64,000 nt of DNA from Ilumatobacteraceae bacterium (GCA_033344875.1 JAWPMO010000001.1:3311595-3375594), one strand, 5' to 3'. Shown: positions 43,880-53,246, numbered from the stretch's first letter. The notes: generated by a model not told the origin, from the letters alone. Made by a program: numbers and translations.

Positions 43880-45606
43880 CTAGGAGACTGCTGAGCAATC
43901 GTTGTTGGTCTGGTGATGAGGAGGGTGCGATCGCGCCGAGTTGGTCGGGCTGGGATCTGTTGGCAGGGGCTGGTGGTTGGCCTCGGCTGAACTGGTCAGC
44001 TCGGGGCGAGGTTCCAGGTGGTGCCGTTGTGGTCGAGGCCGAGGTTGATGAGTCGTTTGAGGTTGATGACGGCTGCTCGGGTGGAGAACCCGATGCGGTT
44101 GCGGTCGACGCCGCGGTAGCGGCAGCGTCGGTGGCCGTTGGTGACGAGCCAGGCAATGGTGCGTTCGACCATGGGTCGGTGTTGGCGGTAGTCGTCGACG
44201 AGGTCGGTGTCGGTTCGCCAGCGGGCCCGGTTCGCGGCGAGGTGCTGGTCGTGTTGTGAGACGAGGAACGTCTTGCCGGCCGCTGCTGAGGTGCAACGCG
44301 ATCTGACAGGACAGCTGCGGCACTTTGCTTTGAAGGTGGCTGTTCCGCTGTTGGTGATGTGAGTGGTGACGCCGTTGGGGCAGGTGACGGTGCGGGCGGT
44401 GTAGTCGATGGTGAAGTCGTCGCGGCTGAACTGGTCGTCACCGAGGTTCGGGTTGCGGGCGAGCGGCCAGGGTTTGATCAGAATCCGATGCTGAGCGTCG
44501 TCGAGTCTGGCGAGGGAATCGCCAGATCCGTAGGCGGAATCGGCGAGCACGTCGAGTCCGGCGGGTTCGTCGGCGAGGAGCGCAATGCCGGTCGGGCCGT
44601 CGCCGGTGTTCGCTGGTGTGAGATCACATGCGGTGATCAGCCCGGTCGAGGGTTCGACTGCGATGTGGGCTTTGTAGCCGTCGCGATACGACGACCTCGA
44701 CTTGTGCATGTGGCGCGTCTCGGGATCGACCGTGGAGATCACGCGATGCTTCGCGACGTTGCGTTCGATGCGCCAGGTGCCTTCTTCGTCGCCGGGTTCG
44801 ACGTCTTGGCCGGCAACCAACGCGAGCAGACCGACCAGTTGCTGCTGGTTGTTGTCGAGGTCAACACCGTCGAGCGCGTCGAGCACGCTGAGTGCGTCGT
44901 TGACGAGGCGAGACACGAGTTCGTCGCGAGCAATCGGGTCGTTCCACGCGCACGATGGCTTGCCGGAGCCAGCCTGATAGTCGTCACCGACCACCTCGGC
45001 GGCGGCGGCTTCGGGAATCGCGGTGCGGACTCGGCGGATCATCGACACCAACTGCGTCACCGTGTCCTGGGTTGCGACAGCGTCATCCAACAGCGTCGAG
45101 TCCAAAGCTCGCCGGGTCTTGTTTGCCAGCACGTTCGTCGAGCTGATCACGTCACGCACCGCGTCGAAGATTCGTTCCGGTCGATCCGACCGGCGCAGCT
45201 TGTTGCGCCACAGGGTCAACACCGTTGGATGGAAACCAGGATCGGTGATCGCCAGACCAGCTGCGACCTTCCACCGCAGATCGGTCGCCAACGCCTGCAA
45301 CGCGTCACGATCCGACAGCCCCTCGAGTGACTGCAACACCAGCACCGTCGCGACCAGATCGGCCGGCTGCGACGGGCGACCCCGACCCGAGGGAAACAGA
45401 TCGGCGAACATGTCGTCGGGGAACAGCCGGTGACGGTGCTCGGCCAAGAACGCGTACACCGAACCCTCCGGGATCAAATGCGACACGAACGCTGCCGCAT
45501 CCAGCAGCTCGCGGTCAGGACCAGACGTTCCCTGCATCCCCCAATTCTCATCCATCCCACCGACGAACGCGAGCCTTTCCAGGCGATTTGCTCAGCAGTC
45601 TCCTAG
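43880..45606 (-). mobile_element. IS1182-family insertion sequence
   Basis: 1727 bp bounded by the perfect 19-bp inverted repeat CTAGGAGACTGCTGAGCAA (43880-43898 and 45588-45606). CTAG at the two outer ends may be a 4-bp target duplication or part of the repeat. Contains one intact transposase gene on the minus strand. No other gene is interrupted visibly. Confidence 0.88.
43996..45555 (-). CDS. IS1182-family transposase
   Basis: 519 aa. N-terminal DUF772-type domain (FPDDMFADLFPSGRGRPSQP, LEGLSDRDALQAL) and DDE domain with DSTLLDDAV, DGYKAHIAVEPSTGL, VLADSAYGSGDSLARLD and RPMVERTIAWLVTNGHRR. A Cys cluster (CRSCPVRSRCTSA) sits near residue 425, as in the family. Full length without interruption, so potentially active. 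ATG 45555 start; an internal ATG at codon 7 is possible. Confidence 0.92.
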   Translation of the reverse strand: MDENWGMQGTSGPDRELLDAAAFVSHLIPEGSVYAFLAEHRHRLFPDDMFADLFPSGRGRPSQPADLVATVLVLQSLEGLSDRDALQALATDLRWKVAAGLAITDPGFHPTVLTLWRNKLRRSDRPERIFDAVRDVISSTNVLANKTRRALDSTLLDDAVATQDTVTQLVSMIRRVRTAIPEAAAAEVVGDDYQAGSGKPSCAWNDPIARDELVSRLVNDALSVLDALDGVDLDNNQQQLVGLLALVAGQDVEPGDEEGTWRIERNVAKHRVISTVDPETRHMHKSRSSYRDGYKAHIAVEPSTGLITACDLTPANTGDGPTGIALLADEPAGLDVLADSAYGSGDSLARLDDAQHRILIKPWPLARNPNLGDDQFSRDDFTIDYTARTVTCPNGVTTHITNSGTATFKAKCRSCPVRSRCTSAAAGKTFLVSQHDQHLAANRARWRTDTDLVDDYRQHRPMVERTIAWLVTNGHRRCRYRGVDRNRIGFSTRAAVINLKRLINLGLDHNGTTWNLAPS

Positions 45607-45630
45607 TCCCGGTGCACCGAGGGGGGTGTG

Positions 45631-46329
45631 ATGGACGACGAGGAAGTCGCTTTGGCGATCGCGGAGATCGAGCGTGGCTTGTGCGACGAGGATCCGAATG
45701 CCGCTCGGCGGATGCGCCGGATTCATCATCTCTTTGTCGCCAGGTTTGCCGCGGTCGTGGGCGCTTTGATCGCGGCGCCGATCTTGTTGACGGTTGGGTT
45801 GGCGACTGCGTCAGGGGGCACTTGGCTGGCAGGAGTGGTGGTGTTTCTCTTGGCGTTTGCCGTCGACCCGGATCGCGCTTCGAAGGATGCTGATCGCGTG
45901 ACCGTGGTTGAGCAGCGTGTGGATCGATGGGATGAGTGTGTCTCGGTGAGGGGGACCTGGTCATCGACTGTCCGTGAGTTGCGGGCCGCGGGTGGTTTGG
46001 ATCGATGGTGTCCCAACGTTCGCCGGGTCGCAGACGGTGGCCGTGGCGCGTCAACGGTTTCGATCGGGCGTTGGCGTCCACTCCGACTGGAGGTTCAGCG
46101 CCGATGGTTCGCAGAGGGAATCCGATGGCGTGCCGGAGGTCGTGGACCGATCGTGACCGGCGAACTTCGATGTCAACCGGGGCCGATTGCTGATGAGGTT
46201 CTGATCTGGGTGCATGCAGAGGCTCGGCGCTGCCGACACTCGCGCAGCGCGCTTCGAGCGATCCGGCAGGAAACGAGAACCGGTTTGCGACGCTTGGCCA
46301 CGGCGCAGGGCACTCCGACGCAGGCATAG
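45631..46329 (+). CDS. DUF3040-like membrane protein with unusual C-terminal extension
   Basis: 232 aa. The first 85 residues follow the DUF3040 pattern of Actinobacteria: MDDEEVALAIAEIERGLCDE, DPNAARRMRR and two membrane helices (about 35-55 and 60-77). The rest, rich in Arg and Trp, matches nothing recognised and could be a fused or frameshifted remainder. ATG 45631 directly follows an alternative GTG (45628), with GAGGGG upstream. It starts 25 bp after the IS1182 end, so part of its promoter may have been replaced. Confidence 0.6.
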   Translation: MDDEEVALAIAEIERGLCDEDPNAARRMRRIHHLFVARFAAVVGALIAAPILLTVGLATASGGTWLAGVVVFLLAFAVDPDRASKDADRVTVVEQRVDRWDECVSVRGTWSSTVRELRAAGGLDRWCPNVRRVADGGRGASTVSIGRWRPLRLEVQRRWFAEGIRWRAGGRGPIVTGELRCQPGPIADEVLIWVHAEARRCRHSRSALRAIRQETRTGLRRLATAQGTPTQA

Positions 46330-46391
46330 ACTCAAGGTCGAATTCGGCAGTCTTGAAGCGGAGATATCGCTGCGACAGACGTGTTCGGCTG

Positions 46392-46985
46392 TCAGTCGTG
46401 ATCGGGCCGGTGGGCGTGTAGTACGCCGTCAATGACTGATGCGATGAATGCGGCGTTTGTGCGTGTCGATTCGACGTAGGCGTAGAGGAATGGGCCGACG
46501 AGTTGTGCTGTCACGGTGTTGGAGTCGGTTCGAGGGGCGATCCGGCCGTGTGTGATGCCGTGCTGGACGAGCGCGTCGACGGCTGCGACGATGGTTTCGT
46601 GGGCTCGTTGGTGGAGTTCGGCGAAGGTGGGATGATGGCGACTGAGGATCAGGAGTGCTTCGTGGGCGGCGGCTCGGTACGGGTCGCTGAATGCGTCGAT
46701 GAGGTCGGAAATGAAGACGGAGATCGCGTCGTCGAATGGAAGGTCGGTTCGAGGGGTTGGGTACTGGGAGGTGTGGGCGTTGATGGCGTCAACGAGGATG
46801 TTGTCGCGTGACGGCCAGTGTCGATAGATGGTGGCCTTGGACACCCGGGACTTGGCCGCTATTGCTTCGATGGTGACGTTGGTGGGTTGGGTCGTGACGA
46901 GGAGATCGATCGTGGCGTCGAGCACCTTGCGGCGACTCTGTTCGATGCGGGGATCGGGCCTGGTTTCGTGGCGGGGTGCGGCCAT
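46392..46985 (-). CDS. TetR-family regulator
   Basis: 197 aa. HTH in SRRKVLDATIDLLVTTQPTN and VTIEAIAAKSRVSKATIYRH then WPSRDNILVDAI; C-terminal domain with ELHQRAHETIVAAVDALVQH. Last gene of a minus-strand series MMPL - small ORF - MFS - SRPBCC - TetR and separated by two bases from the SRPBCC stop. Likely a local repressor of this efflux set. Confidence 0.88.
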   Translation of the reverse strand: MAAPRHETRPDPRIEQSRRKVLDATIDLLVTTQPTNVTIEAIAAKSRVSKATIYRHWPSRDNILVDAINAHTSQYPTPRTDLPFDDAISVFISDLIDAFSDPYRAAAHEALLILSRHHPTFAELHQRAHETIVAAVDALVQHGITHGRIAPRTDSNTVTAQLVGPFLYAYVESTRTNAAFIASVIDGVLHAHRPDHD

Positions 46986-46987
46986 GT

Positions 46988-47395
46988 TCAATCCGAGTCG
47001 AGGTTGGAGGTCGTGTCGAGTTCGTGACGGAGGTGGCTCAGGCCACGCTCGATGACGTCGCGTAGCACGGGTTCGACCTTGGCTGAATCGGTTGATTTCT
47101 CGAGTTCGACGTGCACCCAGATCTCGGTACCGGCATGGATACCGCCGTCGTTGATCGTTCGGACGACTGCCCGGACGGTGAGGTGGCCGTTGATGCGTGC
47201 GGTTCCGATACGCCCATCCGCGATGAACGCCTTGGCGGTGGGGAGCCATTGCTCGTCGACGTGGTCGATCGTCACGGTCGCGGACGGTGTCGTTGCGGTC
47301 ACCGATGCGGCGCTGCGTTGTGCTGAGAACCAGCCGTGGACCGCTTCGACGCTGTCGAGGTGTTGGATCGCGTCGTCGATGTCGCAGGCAAGCAA
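46988..47395 (-). CDS. SRPBCC-like protein with N-terminus out of frame
   Basis: At least 135 aa. Pattern of a START/polyketide-cyclase (SRPBCC) fold: TVTIDHVDEQWLPTAKAFIA, GTARINGHLTVRAVVR, AGTEIWVHVELEKS and a long C-terminal helix. The only start in frame is TTG within a TTGC tetranucleotide run. A better N-terminus, MSRHELLHIDGSCLLAC, begins at ATG 47438 but is one frame off; removing a single TTGC copy joins it perfectly. The gene is either broken, phase-variable, or translated weakly from TTG. SRPBCC proteins bind hydrophobic ligands. Confidence 0.55.
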   Translation of the reverse strand: MLACDIDDAIQHLDSVEAVHGWFSAQRSAASVTATTPSATVTIDHVDEQWLPTAKAFIADGRIGTARINGHLTVRAVVRTINDGGIHAGTEIWVHVELEKSTDSAKVEPVLRDVIERGLSHLRHELDTTSNLDSD

Positions 47396-47403
47396 GCAAG
47401 CAA
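47388..47403 (-). repeat. TTGC x4 tetranucleotide repeat at the SRPBCC start
   Basis: Four exact copies (GCAA on the plus strand). Each change of one unit shifts the frame; three copies would join the ATG at 47438 to the SRPBCC frame. Confidence 0.85.
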
Positions 47404-47499
47404 CTCCCGTCGATGTGGAGAAGTTCGTGACGCGACATCGGGGTAACGGCTGTGGGCTCTACCGGAGTGGATGGACAGCGTTGTCGAGGGTCGGTGTGT

Positions 47500-49077
47500 T
47501 CATGGTGTCTGGCGTCGTTTGTCTTGTATTCCGGTCCAGGTGGTGTACGCGGCCGCGAGGACCGCGACTGCTGCGCCGAGGAGCAGCGCTGGTTGCATCC
47601 CATCGACGTAGGCGTTGCGGGCGGCGGCGACGAGTTGTTGGCCGTCGGGTCCGAGTTGTGCTGCCGAGCTGAGCGCGCCGCCGATCCCCTTCTTGATGCG
47701 ATCTGCGGTGTCGGCCGGGAAGGTGTTGGCGGTGTCGGTGATGTTGGCCCGGTATTGCGCGTTGAGGATCGATCCGATGAGCGCGAGCCCGACGGCGGCG
47801 CCGATCTCTCGGACGGTGTCGTTGAGAGCGGACGCGACGCCTTGTTTGTCCTCGGGGAGCGACGCGGTGATCGCAGTCGTCGATGGGCTCATCGCCAGGC
47901 CGACGCCGGCACCAACGGCGAGGAGGCCGGGAAGCACGGAGAGGTAGCCGCCGGCAGGGTCGGCGAGCAGTGCGAGCAGCGTGAGCCCGACGGCGAGGAT
48001 GATCATCCCGGACGTGACGGTGCGTCGGTAGCCGACACGGTGGGCGATGGTCGGCGCGATGGTTGACAGCGGCATCATCATCACCGCCATCGGCAGCAGT
48101 CCGGAGGCGGCTCGGAGCGCGGTGTAGCCGAGGATTGCCTGGAGGAACTGCACGAGCACCAAGAACAGCGCGAACATCACCGCGAACACGACGAACAGGT
48201 TCAGCGAGCCGGTGGTCAGGCCGCGGTTGGCGAACAGGCGGACGTCGAGCAGTGGGTGGTCGCGGCGCAGCTCGGTTCGCACGAACGCGACCGAGGCGGC
48301 CAGTCCGATCACGAATGCGACGATCGTGAGCGGGCTGGCCCAGCCGCGTTCGGGGCCTTCCTGGATGGCGAGCACGAGTCCCCCAACAGCAACAACCGAA
48401 AGGATCGCACCGTGGACGTCGAAACCGGTTTCGACGTGTTCACGAGAGTGGGGGACGACGAACACGGTCGCTGCGAGTGACACGACGGCGAGGATGACCG
48501 GAATCGAGAACACCCACGGCCACGTGGCGTTGTCGATGATCGCGGCTGAGGCAAACAACCCGATGATGCCGCCGGCACCGGCGACGCCGGCCCAGGTTCC
48601 GATCGCTTTGGCTCGTTCGGCGGCGGGAAAGCTGGTGGTGATCACCGACAGGGTGACCGGCATGATCATCGCCGCCGCAATCCCGGCGATGACACGCAGC
48701 GCGATGAGCGGCTCGGGACTGTTCACGAACGCGGAGGCGAGGTTGGCGGCGGCGAACACCAACAACCCGATGATCAGGATCGGTTTTCGTCCCCACCGAT
48801 CCCCGATCGCGCCGATCGGCATCAGCAACGCGGCCAAAGCGAGCGTGTATCCGTTGATGATCCACAACAGCTGACCCTGGGATGCTCCGATGTCGGCGGC
48901 GAGGGCTTGTTGGGCGACGTTGAGTCCCGATGACGACGCGATCACCGCGATCAGCGACACGCACATCGTGATCAGGATCAGCCGGCGTTGCCTGGCGTCT
49001 GCGACCGCTTCGTCGTCAGTGTGCGGATCGACGGGATCGAGCAGCGCTGCGTCAACGGGTCCGCGGGGAGGTGTCAC
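47500..49077 (-). CDS. MFS transporter, DHA2 family (14 helices)
   Basis: 525 aa. Motif A as MPIGAIGDRWGRKPILIIGL, DHA2-type start VSLIAVIASSSGLNVAQQAL and a long C-terminal loop before the last helix (PADTADRIKKGIGGALSSAA). Probably exports drugs or organic compounds. The GTG start at 49077 overlaps the stop of a 53-codon frame (GTGA), which itself begins one base after the MMPL stop, so the three are likely translated as a coupled set. Confidence 0.92.
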   Translation of the reverse strand: MTPPRGPVDAALLDPVDPHTDDEAVADARQRRLILITMCVSLIAVIASSSGLNVAQQALAADIGASQGQLLWIINGYTLALAALLMPIGAIGDRWGRKPILIIGLLVFAAANLASAFVNSPEPLIALRVIAGIAAAMIMPVTLSVITTSFPAAERAKAIGTWAGVAGAGGIIGLFASAAIIDNATWPWVFSIPVILAVVSLAATVFVVPHSREHVETGFDVHGAILSVVAVGGLVLAIQEGPERGWASPLTIVAFVIGLAASVAFVRTELRRDHPLLDVRLFANRGLTTGSLNLFVVFAVMFALFLVLVQFLQAILGYTALRAASGLLPMAVMMMPLSTIAPTIAHRVGYRRTVTSGMIILAVGLTLLALLADPAGGYLSVLPGLLAVGAGVGLAMSPSTTAITASLPEDKQGVASALNDTVREIGAAVGLALIGSILNAQYRANITDTANTFPADTADRIKKGIGGALSSAAQLGPDGQQLVAAARNAYVDGMQPALLLGAAVAVLAAAYTTWTGIQDKRRQTP

Positions 49078-49235
49078 GAGAGTTTCCTGTCTGGTCGAGG
49101 TCGGAGAGGTTTGTTCTCGACGATCACGTGTGGGGTGGGTTCGCGTACTCGATCATCGACGAATTGCACAACGGTCTTGACAACACGGTGGGACGCGACG
49201 GTTCCCGGGTACGGGCCGATGGTTGACCGGGTCAT
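49074..49235 (-). CDS. small protein (53 aa) between MMPL and MFS genes
   Basis: Begins at ATG 49235, one base after the MMPL stop, and ends in GTGA overlapping the MFS start. Sequence contains HRVVKTVVQFVDDRVREPTP and a basic tail PRPDRKLS; soluble, no family known. The overlapping junctions on both sides argue that it is translated, at least as a coupling leader. It could be a truncated remnant. Confidence 0.5.
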   Translation of the reverse strand: MTRSTIGPYPGTVASHRVVKTVVQFVDDRVREPTPHVIVENKPLRPRPDRKLS

Positions 49236-49236
49236 G

Positions 49237-51570
49237 TCAATGGGCCGGTTCGTGGTCGGCTGGTGCCAGATCGGGTTCGTGGTCGGCTGGTGCCGGGTCA
49301 GGCTGGTCGGTGGGTCCTTCGACGTTGAGGCTGGGCAGGATTCGATCGAGCCATCCGGGCAGCCACCAGTTCTTGTCGCCGAGGAGTTCCATGGCGGCGG
49401 GGACGAGCAGCATCCGGACCAGCGTGGCGTCGAGCAGCACGGCCGCCGCAAGGCCGACTCCGAAGAGTTTGATGATCCGATTGTCCTCGAGTAGAAAGGC
49501 GCCGAACACAACGATCATGATCGCTGCCGCAGCGGTGATGACGTGGGCGGTGGAGGCGAGCCCGTCGGCAACCGACGTACGCGAGTCTCGGGTCCGGTCG
49601 TATTCCTCTCGGATGCGTGACAACAAGAAGACCTCATAGTCCATCGACAGCCCGAACACGATCGCGAACATCATCATCGGCACGAACGGTTCGATCGGTG
49701 CCGGTTCGACACCGAACACCGGTTTCAGCCAGCCCCACTGGAACACAGCGACGACCACCCCGTATGCGGCGGCGATCGACAACAGATTCATGATCACCGC
49801 CTTGATCGGCACCAGCAGCGACCGGAACACCATCATCAGCAACACGAACGACAACAACAACACGACACCGATGAAGACGAACAAACGGTCGGCGAGATAG
49901 TCGGTGAAATCGATCGCCGCCGCCGTGCTACCGGTCACGTACACCTCGAGGTCGGTGCCGTCGATCACTGCGGGGATGATCTCGGAACGCAGGCGTTCGA
50001 TCGTGTCGGTCGTCGCATCGTCTTGTGGTGACGTCGTCAAGATGATCTGCAGCAGCGCCGCCTGCGGCGACGACGGATCATCAGTGGTCGCCGGCGAGAC
50101 GAACTGCACCCCTGGGTCGTTTCCGATCGCAGCGTTCAAACTCGACACGGCTTCGGCGTCGGTCGGGTCGCCGATAGTCACTGCGGCGACGAGTGGACCG
50201 TTGAAACCGGGCCCGAACCCGTCGGCCAACATTTCGTAGGCACGGCGGGTCGTCGTGTCCTCGCTGTAGTTCCCCTCGTCGGAGAACCCGAGGCGGAGCG
50301 ACAACACCGGAGCGGCCAGGGCCAGCAGCACGATCGTGCCGCCGACCAGGGCCCTCCATGGGTGAGCTTGAACGACACGACTCCACCGGAACGGCAACGT
50401 CTGACGCGTCGGCTTGTCCTTCCGGGGCGGCAACTCACGACGCAACGGCGCGATCGCGAACCCGGCGAGCAGCGTGACGACAGCGAGCGGTGCCCCGATC
50501 AGCAGCGGGTTGATCGACAAGCCGAGCCCGAACAACGCGACCGCCACGAAGCCGGCGGCGACGATCCCGCGCCATCGGGTGACCTCGATCCGGTGTCCGG
50601 CGAAGCCGAGCAACGCCGGCAAGAGGGTGATTGACGCGATCATCGTGACCGCCACCGTCGTTGCGGCGCCGATCCCGAGACCCGAGATGAATTCGAGACC
50701 GATCAACAACATGCCGAGCAACGAGATCACCACCGTCACCCCAGCGAACACCACCGCCCGGCCGGCGGTGTCCATCGCGTTGACCGTCGCTTCCTCGAAC
50801 GACTGACCCTTCTTCAAGTTCTCCCGATAGCGGGTCACGATGAACAACGCGTAATCAATCCCGACCGCGATCCCGATCATCGCCCCGAGCGTGGTCGCGA
50901 AGTCGGGAATCGTGACCAGGTTGCTGAACAGCGCCACGACACTGGCGCCGATCCCGACACCGAACAAGGCGACACCGATCGGCAACCCCATCGCCAGGAC
51001 CGACCCGAACGCCAGGATCAACACGATGATCGCGAACCCCAACCCGATCAACTCCGACTCCGGCGGTTCGAACTCGGCCAACGCCTGGCCGCCGATCTCG
51101 ACGGTCAACCCGTCAACGACCGGGATCCGTTCTTCCATCGAGGCGCCGATATCGCTCAGTTCGATCTGGTCCAGAGAGTCAGCGAGGTTCACCGTCGCGT
51201 AGGCGATCGATCCCGACGGGTCGATCTGGCGTTCACCCCCATCTTCGTAGGGGCTGAGCACGGTGACACCCTCGATCGTGTCGACCTCAGCGAAGTAGTC
51301 GGTCATCGTTGCCTGTACGTCCGCGTCGGTGACGCCTTGCTCGGCGCGAAACACGATCGACCCGGACTGCCGGCTCGCACCCTGTTGCGGGAAGAACTCC
51401 GACATCACCTCGAACCCGGTCGCGCTCTCCGACGCCGGGATCTCGAACGCGCTCGAATACGACGGGCCGACGATCACGTTCCCGAGCGCGGCGAAACCGA
51501 CCAGCGCCACCAACCACGAGATCACCGTCGTACGCCGGTGTTGAAAGGTCCATCGACCAAGTCGAGCCAT
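49237..51570 (-). CDS. MMPL/RND-superfamily membrane transporter
   Basis: 777 aa. Twelve-helix MMPL layout: helix 1 followed by a large extracytoplasmic loop, helices 2-6 with IGIAVGIDYALFIVTRYREN (the Asp/Tyr proton relay), second loop, then VFGLSMDYEVFLLSRIREEY in the second half. The C-terminal tail repeats APADHEPDL. Actinobacterial relatives export lipids or siderophores; the substrate here is unknown. ATG 51570 (MARLGRWTFQHRRT) is chosen because the farther ATG at 51657 would lie beyond the palindrome at 51614-51629. Divergent from a TetR gene. Confidence 0.88.
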   Translation of the reverse strand: MARLGRWTFQHRRTTVISWLVALVGFAALGNVIVGPSYSSAFEIPASESATGFEVMSEFFPQQGASRQSGSIVFRAEQGVTDADVQATMTDYFAEVDTIEGVTVLSPYEDGGERQIDPSGSIAYATVNLADSLDQIELSDIGASMEERIPVVDGLTVEIGGQALAEFEPPESELIGLGFAIIVLILAFGSVLAMGLPIGVALFGVGIGASVVALFSNLVTIPDFATTLGAMIGIAVGIDYALFIVTRYRENLKKGQSFEEATVNAMDTAGRAVVFAGVTVVISLLGMLLIGLEFISGLGIGAATTVAVTMIASITLLPALLGFAGHRIEVTRWRGIVAAGFVAVALFGLGLSINPLLIGAPLAVVTLLAGFAIAPLRRELPPRKDKPTRQTLPFRWSRVVQAHPWRALVGGTIVLLALAAPVLSLRLGFSDEGNYSEDTTTRRAYEMLADGFGPGFNGPLVAAVTIGDPTDAEAVSSLNAAIGNDPGVQFVSPATTDDPSSPQAALLQIILTTSPQDDATTDTIERLRSEIIPAVIDGTDLEVYVTGSTAAAIDFTDYLADRLFVFIGVVLLLSFVLLMMVFRSLLVPIKAVIMNLLSIAAAYGVVVAVFQWGWLKPVFGVEPAPIEPFVPMMMFAIVFGLSMDYEVFLLSRIREEYDRTRDSRTSVADGLASTAHVITAAAAIMIVVFGAFLLEDNRIIKLFGVGLAAAVLLDATLVRMLLVPAAMELLGDKNWWLPGWLDRILPSLNVEGPTDQPDPAPADHEPDLAPADHEPAH

Positions 51571-51613
51571 CACGTCAGCAAATCCAATCGTCCGCAGGGG
51601 AAGTTCGCGCAAC

Positions 51614-51629
51614 GCTACGGTACCGTAGC
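51614..51629. promoter_or_regulatory. perfect 16-bp palindrome, TetR operator candidate
   Basis: GCTACGGTACCGTAGC, fully self-complementary, in the 97-bp gap between the divergent MMPL and TetR starts. The position fits repression of both directions by the TetR protein at 51668. Confidence 0.75.
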
Positions 51630-51667
51630 ATTCTCCGCGGTGACGAGAATTGAGCAAAGGTGGTCAA

Positions 51668-52216
51668 GTGACACGTGGCACACAACGAACGGTCCGTGAC
51701 ACCGCTCTCGAACTCCTCATCGCCCAAGGCGTGGCTGGATTCAGCATCGAGGAGATCCACCGCCGATGCGGAGTCGCGAAAACCACCATCTACCGCTACT
51801 GGCCAAGCGTCCACGACCTCCTCATCGACACCGTCGACAGCCAGATCCAACACCTACCGACACCTGACACCGGCACACTCCGATCCGACCTCGGCGCTCT
51901 CTTCGGACAAGTGATGTCCATGCCCGAACTCGCCTCCAAGCGACGCATGATGCTCGGACTCTTCCAAGCCGCCACCGACGACCCGCCGCTGCGTGACGCT
52001 CTCAACGCACTCACCACGAAACGATCCGAACCGGTCCGCAACGTGCTCCGCCAGGCCCGACAACGCGGCGAACTCCGCGACGAGATCGACATCGATCACG
52101 CCGTGAACATCATCGAAGGACCAATCATCTACCGCTACATGGTCCGCGGCGACACCTTCCACCCAGACGACCTCGACGCCATCCTCGACCTCGTCACCGC
52201 CGCCGTCACCAAGTGA
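51668..52216 (+). CDS. TetR-family regulator of the MMPL pump
   Basis: 182 aa. HTH: ALELLIAQGVAGFSIEEIHR then RCGVAKTTIYRYWPS. C-terminal domain related to the TetR_C type with IIEGPIIYRYMVRGDTFHPD. GTG 51668 is chosen, with AAAGG six bases upstream; a TTG 18 bases earlier is the longer option. Divergent from MMPL across the palindrome, hence its likely repressor. Confidence 0.88.
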   Translation: MTRGTQRTVRDTALELLIAQGVAGFSIEEIHRRCGVAKTTIYRYWPSVHDLLIDTVDSQIQHLPTPDTGTLRSDLGALFGQVMSMPELASKRRMMLGLFQAATDDPPLRDALNALTTKRSEPVRNVLRQARQRGELRDEIDIDHAVNIIEGPIIYRYMVRGDTFHPDDLDAILDLVTAAVTK

Positions 52217-52501
52217 CGCAGTCGCAGAGCAAGCCACGCAGGATCGTTCGCCACGTCCAGCTGGTATCCGGGAGGTCGCACACGTCGTGCTCGCCGGGGC
52301 GCTGACAATCTGCGACCACAATCACGAAGCGACCCACGAACTGCTCAGGCCCGTATCAGGCCATCGCCTTCGACCACGCCGACGAGATCGCCACCGCCCT
52401 GCGACATTGCTATCCAACCCTGATCAAATGCCAGCAATCATCTCGTGCACCGCAGGAACACTGCAGGGACGGTACCGACCGACCGAACAAACCGGTACGT
52501 G

Positions 52502-53119
52502 TTATCGCAGCGTGGTGGATGCTCGCCATGCGGCAGGGAGCAAGACGCCGGCAAGGATTGCTTTCGCGAGGTCGCCGACCAGGAACGGGGCAACGCCATA
52601 GGCGATCGCGCTCGGCTCACCGACCGCCGCGGTGAGCGGAACATCGATCGATGCCGCGAGCCATACCGATCCGCACACGTAGATCACGGCCGTGCCGGCG
52701 AGGAACGCCGGCACTGCGGTGAACAGGTGTCGGTCCTGACCGTGCTCCGACATGAACCCGATCACACCGGCCGCGATGACGAACCCGACGAAGTACCCGG
52801 CGGTCGATCCGGTCGCGACGTCCCAGCCGCCTTGTCCGTCCGCGTAGAACGGAAGTCCGAGCGCACCGAGCGCGACGTAGAGCAGTTGTGACGATGCCCC
52901 CCGGGCGGCGCCGAGCGTTCCGCCGGCCAGGAGCACCGCGAAGGTCTGTCCGGTGACCGGCACGGGCGTGAAACCGAGCGGGATCGAGATCTGGGCTGCG
53001 ACCGCGGTCAACAACGCGAACCCGGCCACCAACGCAACGTCGACGACTCGACGGCGCGGCATGAGGTCGACAAGCGTCGGTTGTCGGGTCGTGGTATGGA
53101 GCGCTGCGGTGGAAGCCAT
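52502..53119 (-). CDS. bioY: biotin transporter substrate-binding protein BioY
   Basis: 205 aa. S component of an ECF-type biotin importer, six helices. Family motifs: SIPLGFTPVPVTGQTFAVLL, GTLGAARGASSQLLYVALGA and LGLPFYADGQGGW. No bioM/bioN ATPase or EcfT gene is beside it, so it works alone or with a shared module elsewhere. ATG 53119. Between the previous TetR gene and its stop (52217-52501) nothing is recognised. Confidence 0.9.
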   Translation of the reverse strand: MASTAALHTTTRQPTLVDLMPRRRVVDVALVAGFALLTAVAAQISIPLGFTPVPVTGQTFAVLLAGGTLGAARGASSQLLYVALGALGLPFYADGQGGWDVATGSTAGYFVGFVIAAGVIGFMSEHGQDRHLFTAVPAFLAGTAVIYVCGSVWLAASIDVPLTAAVGEPSAIAYGVAPFLVGDLAKAILAGVLLPAAWRASTTLR

Positions 53120-53246
53120 GATGAATCATTCTTGACCAAGTCGGAGGCGCAGCTCAATTCGCGCGCTCGGCGGATTGTTGTTGGTCGTAGATCTTCAGAC
53201 GGCACGGCGGGACTCCCGCCCAACCACCGTCTCACAATGCGGTATG

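Noticed and set aside
49250-49310. Direct repeat as an att or regulatory site
   Set aside because: It lies in the MMPL coding region and encodes the duplicated tail APADHEPDL; a simple coding duplication.
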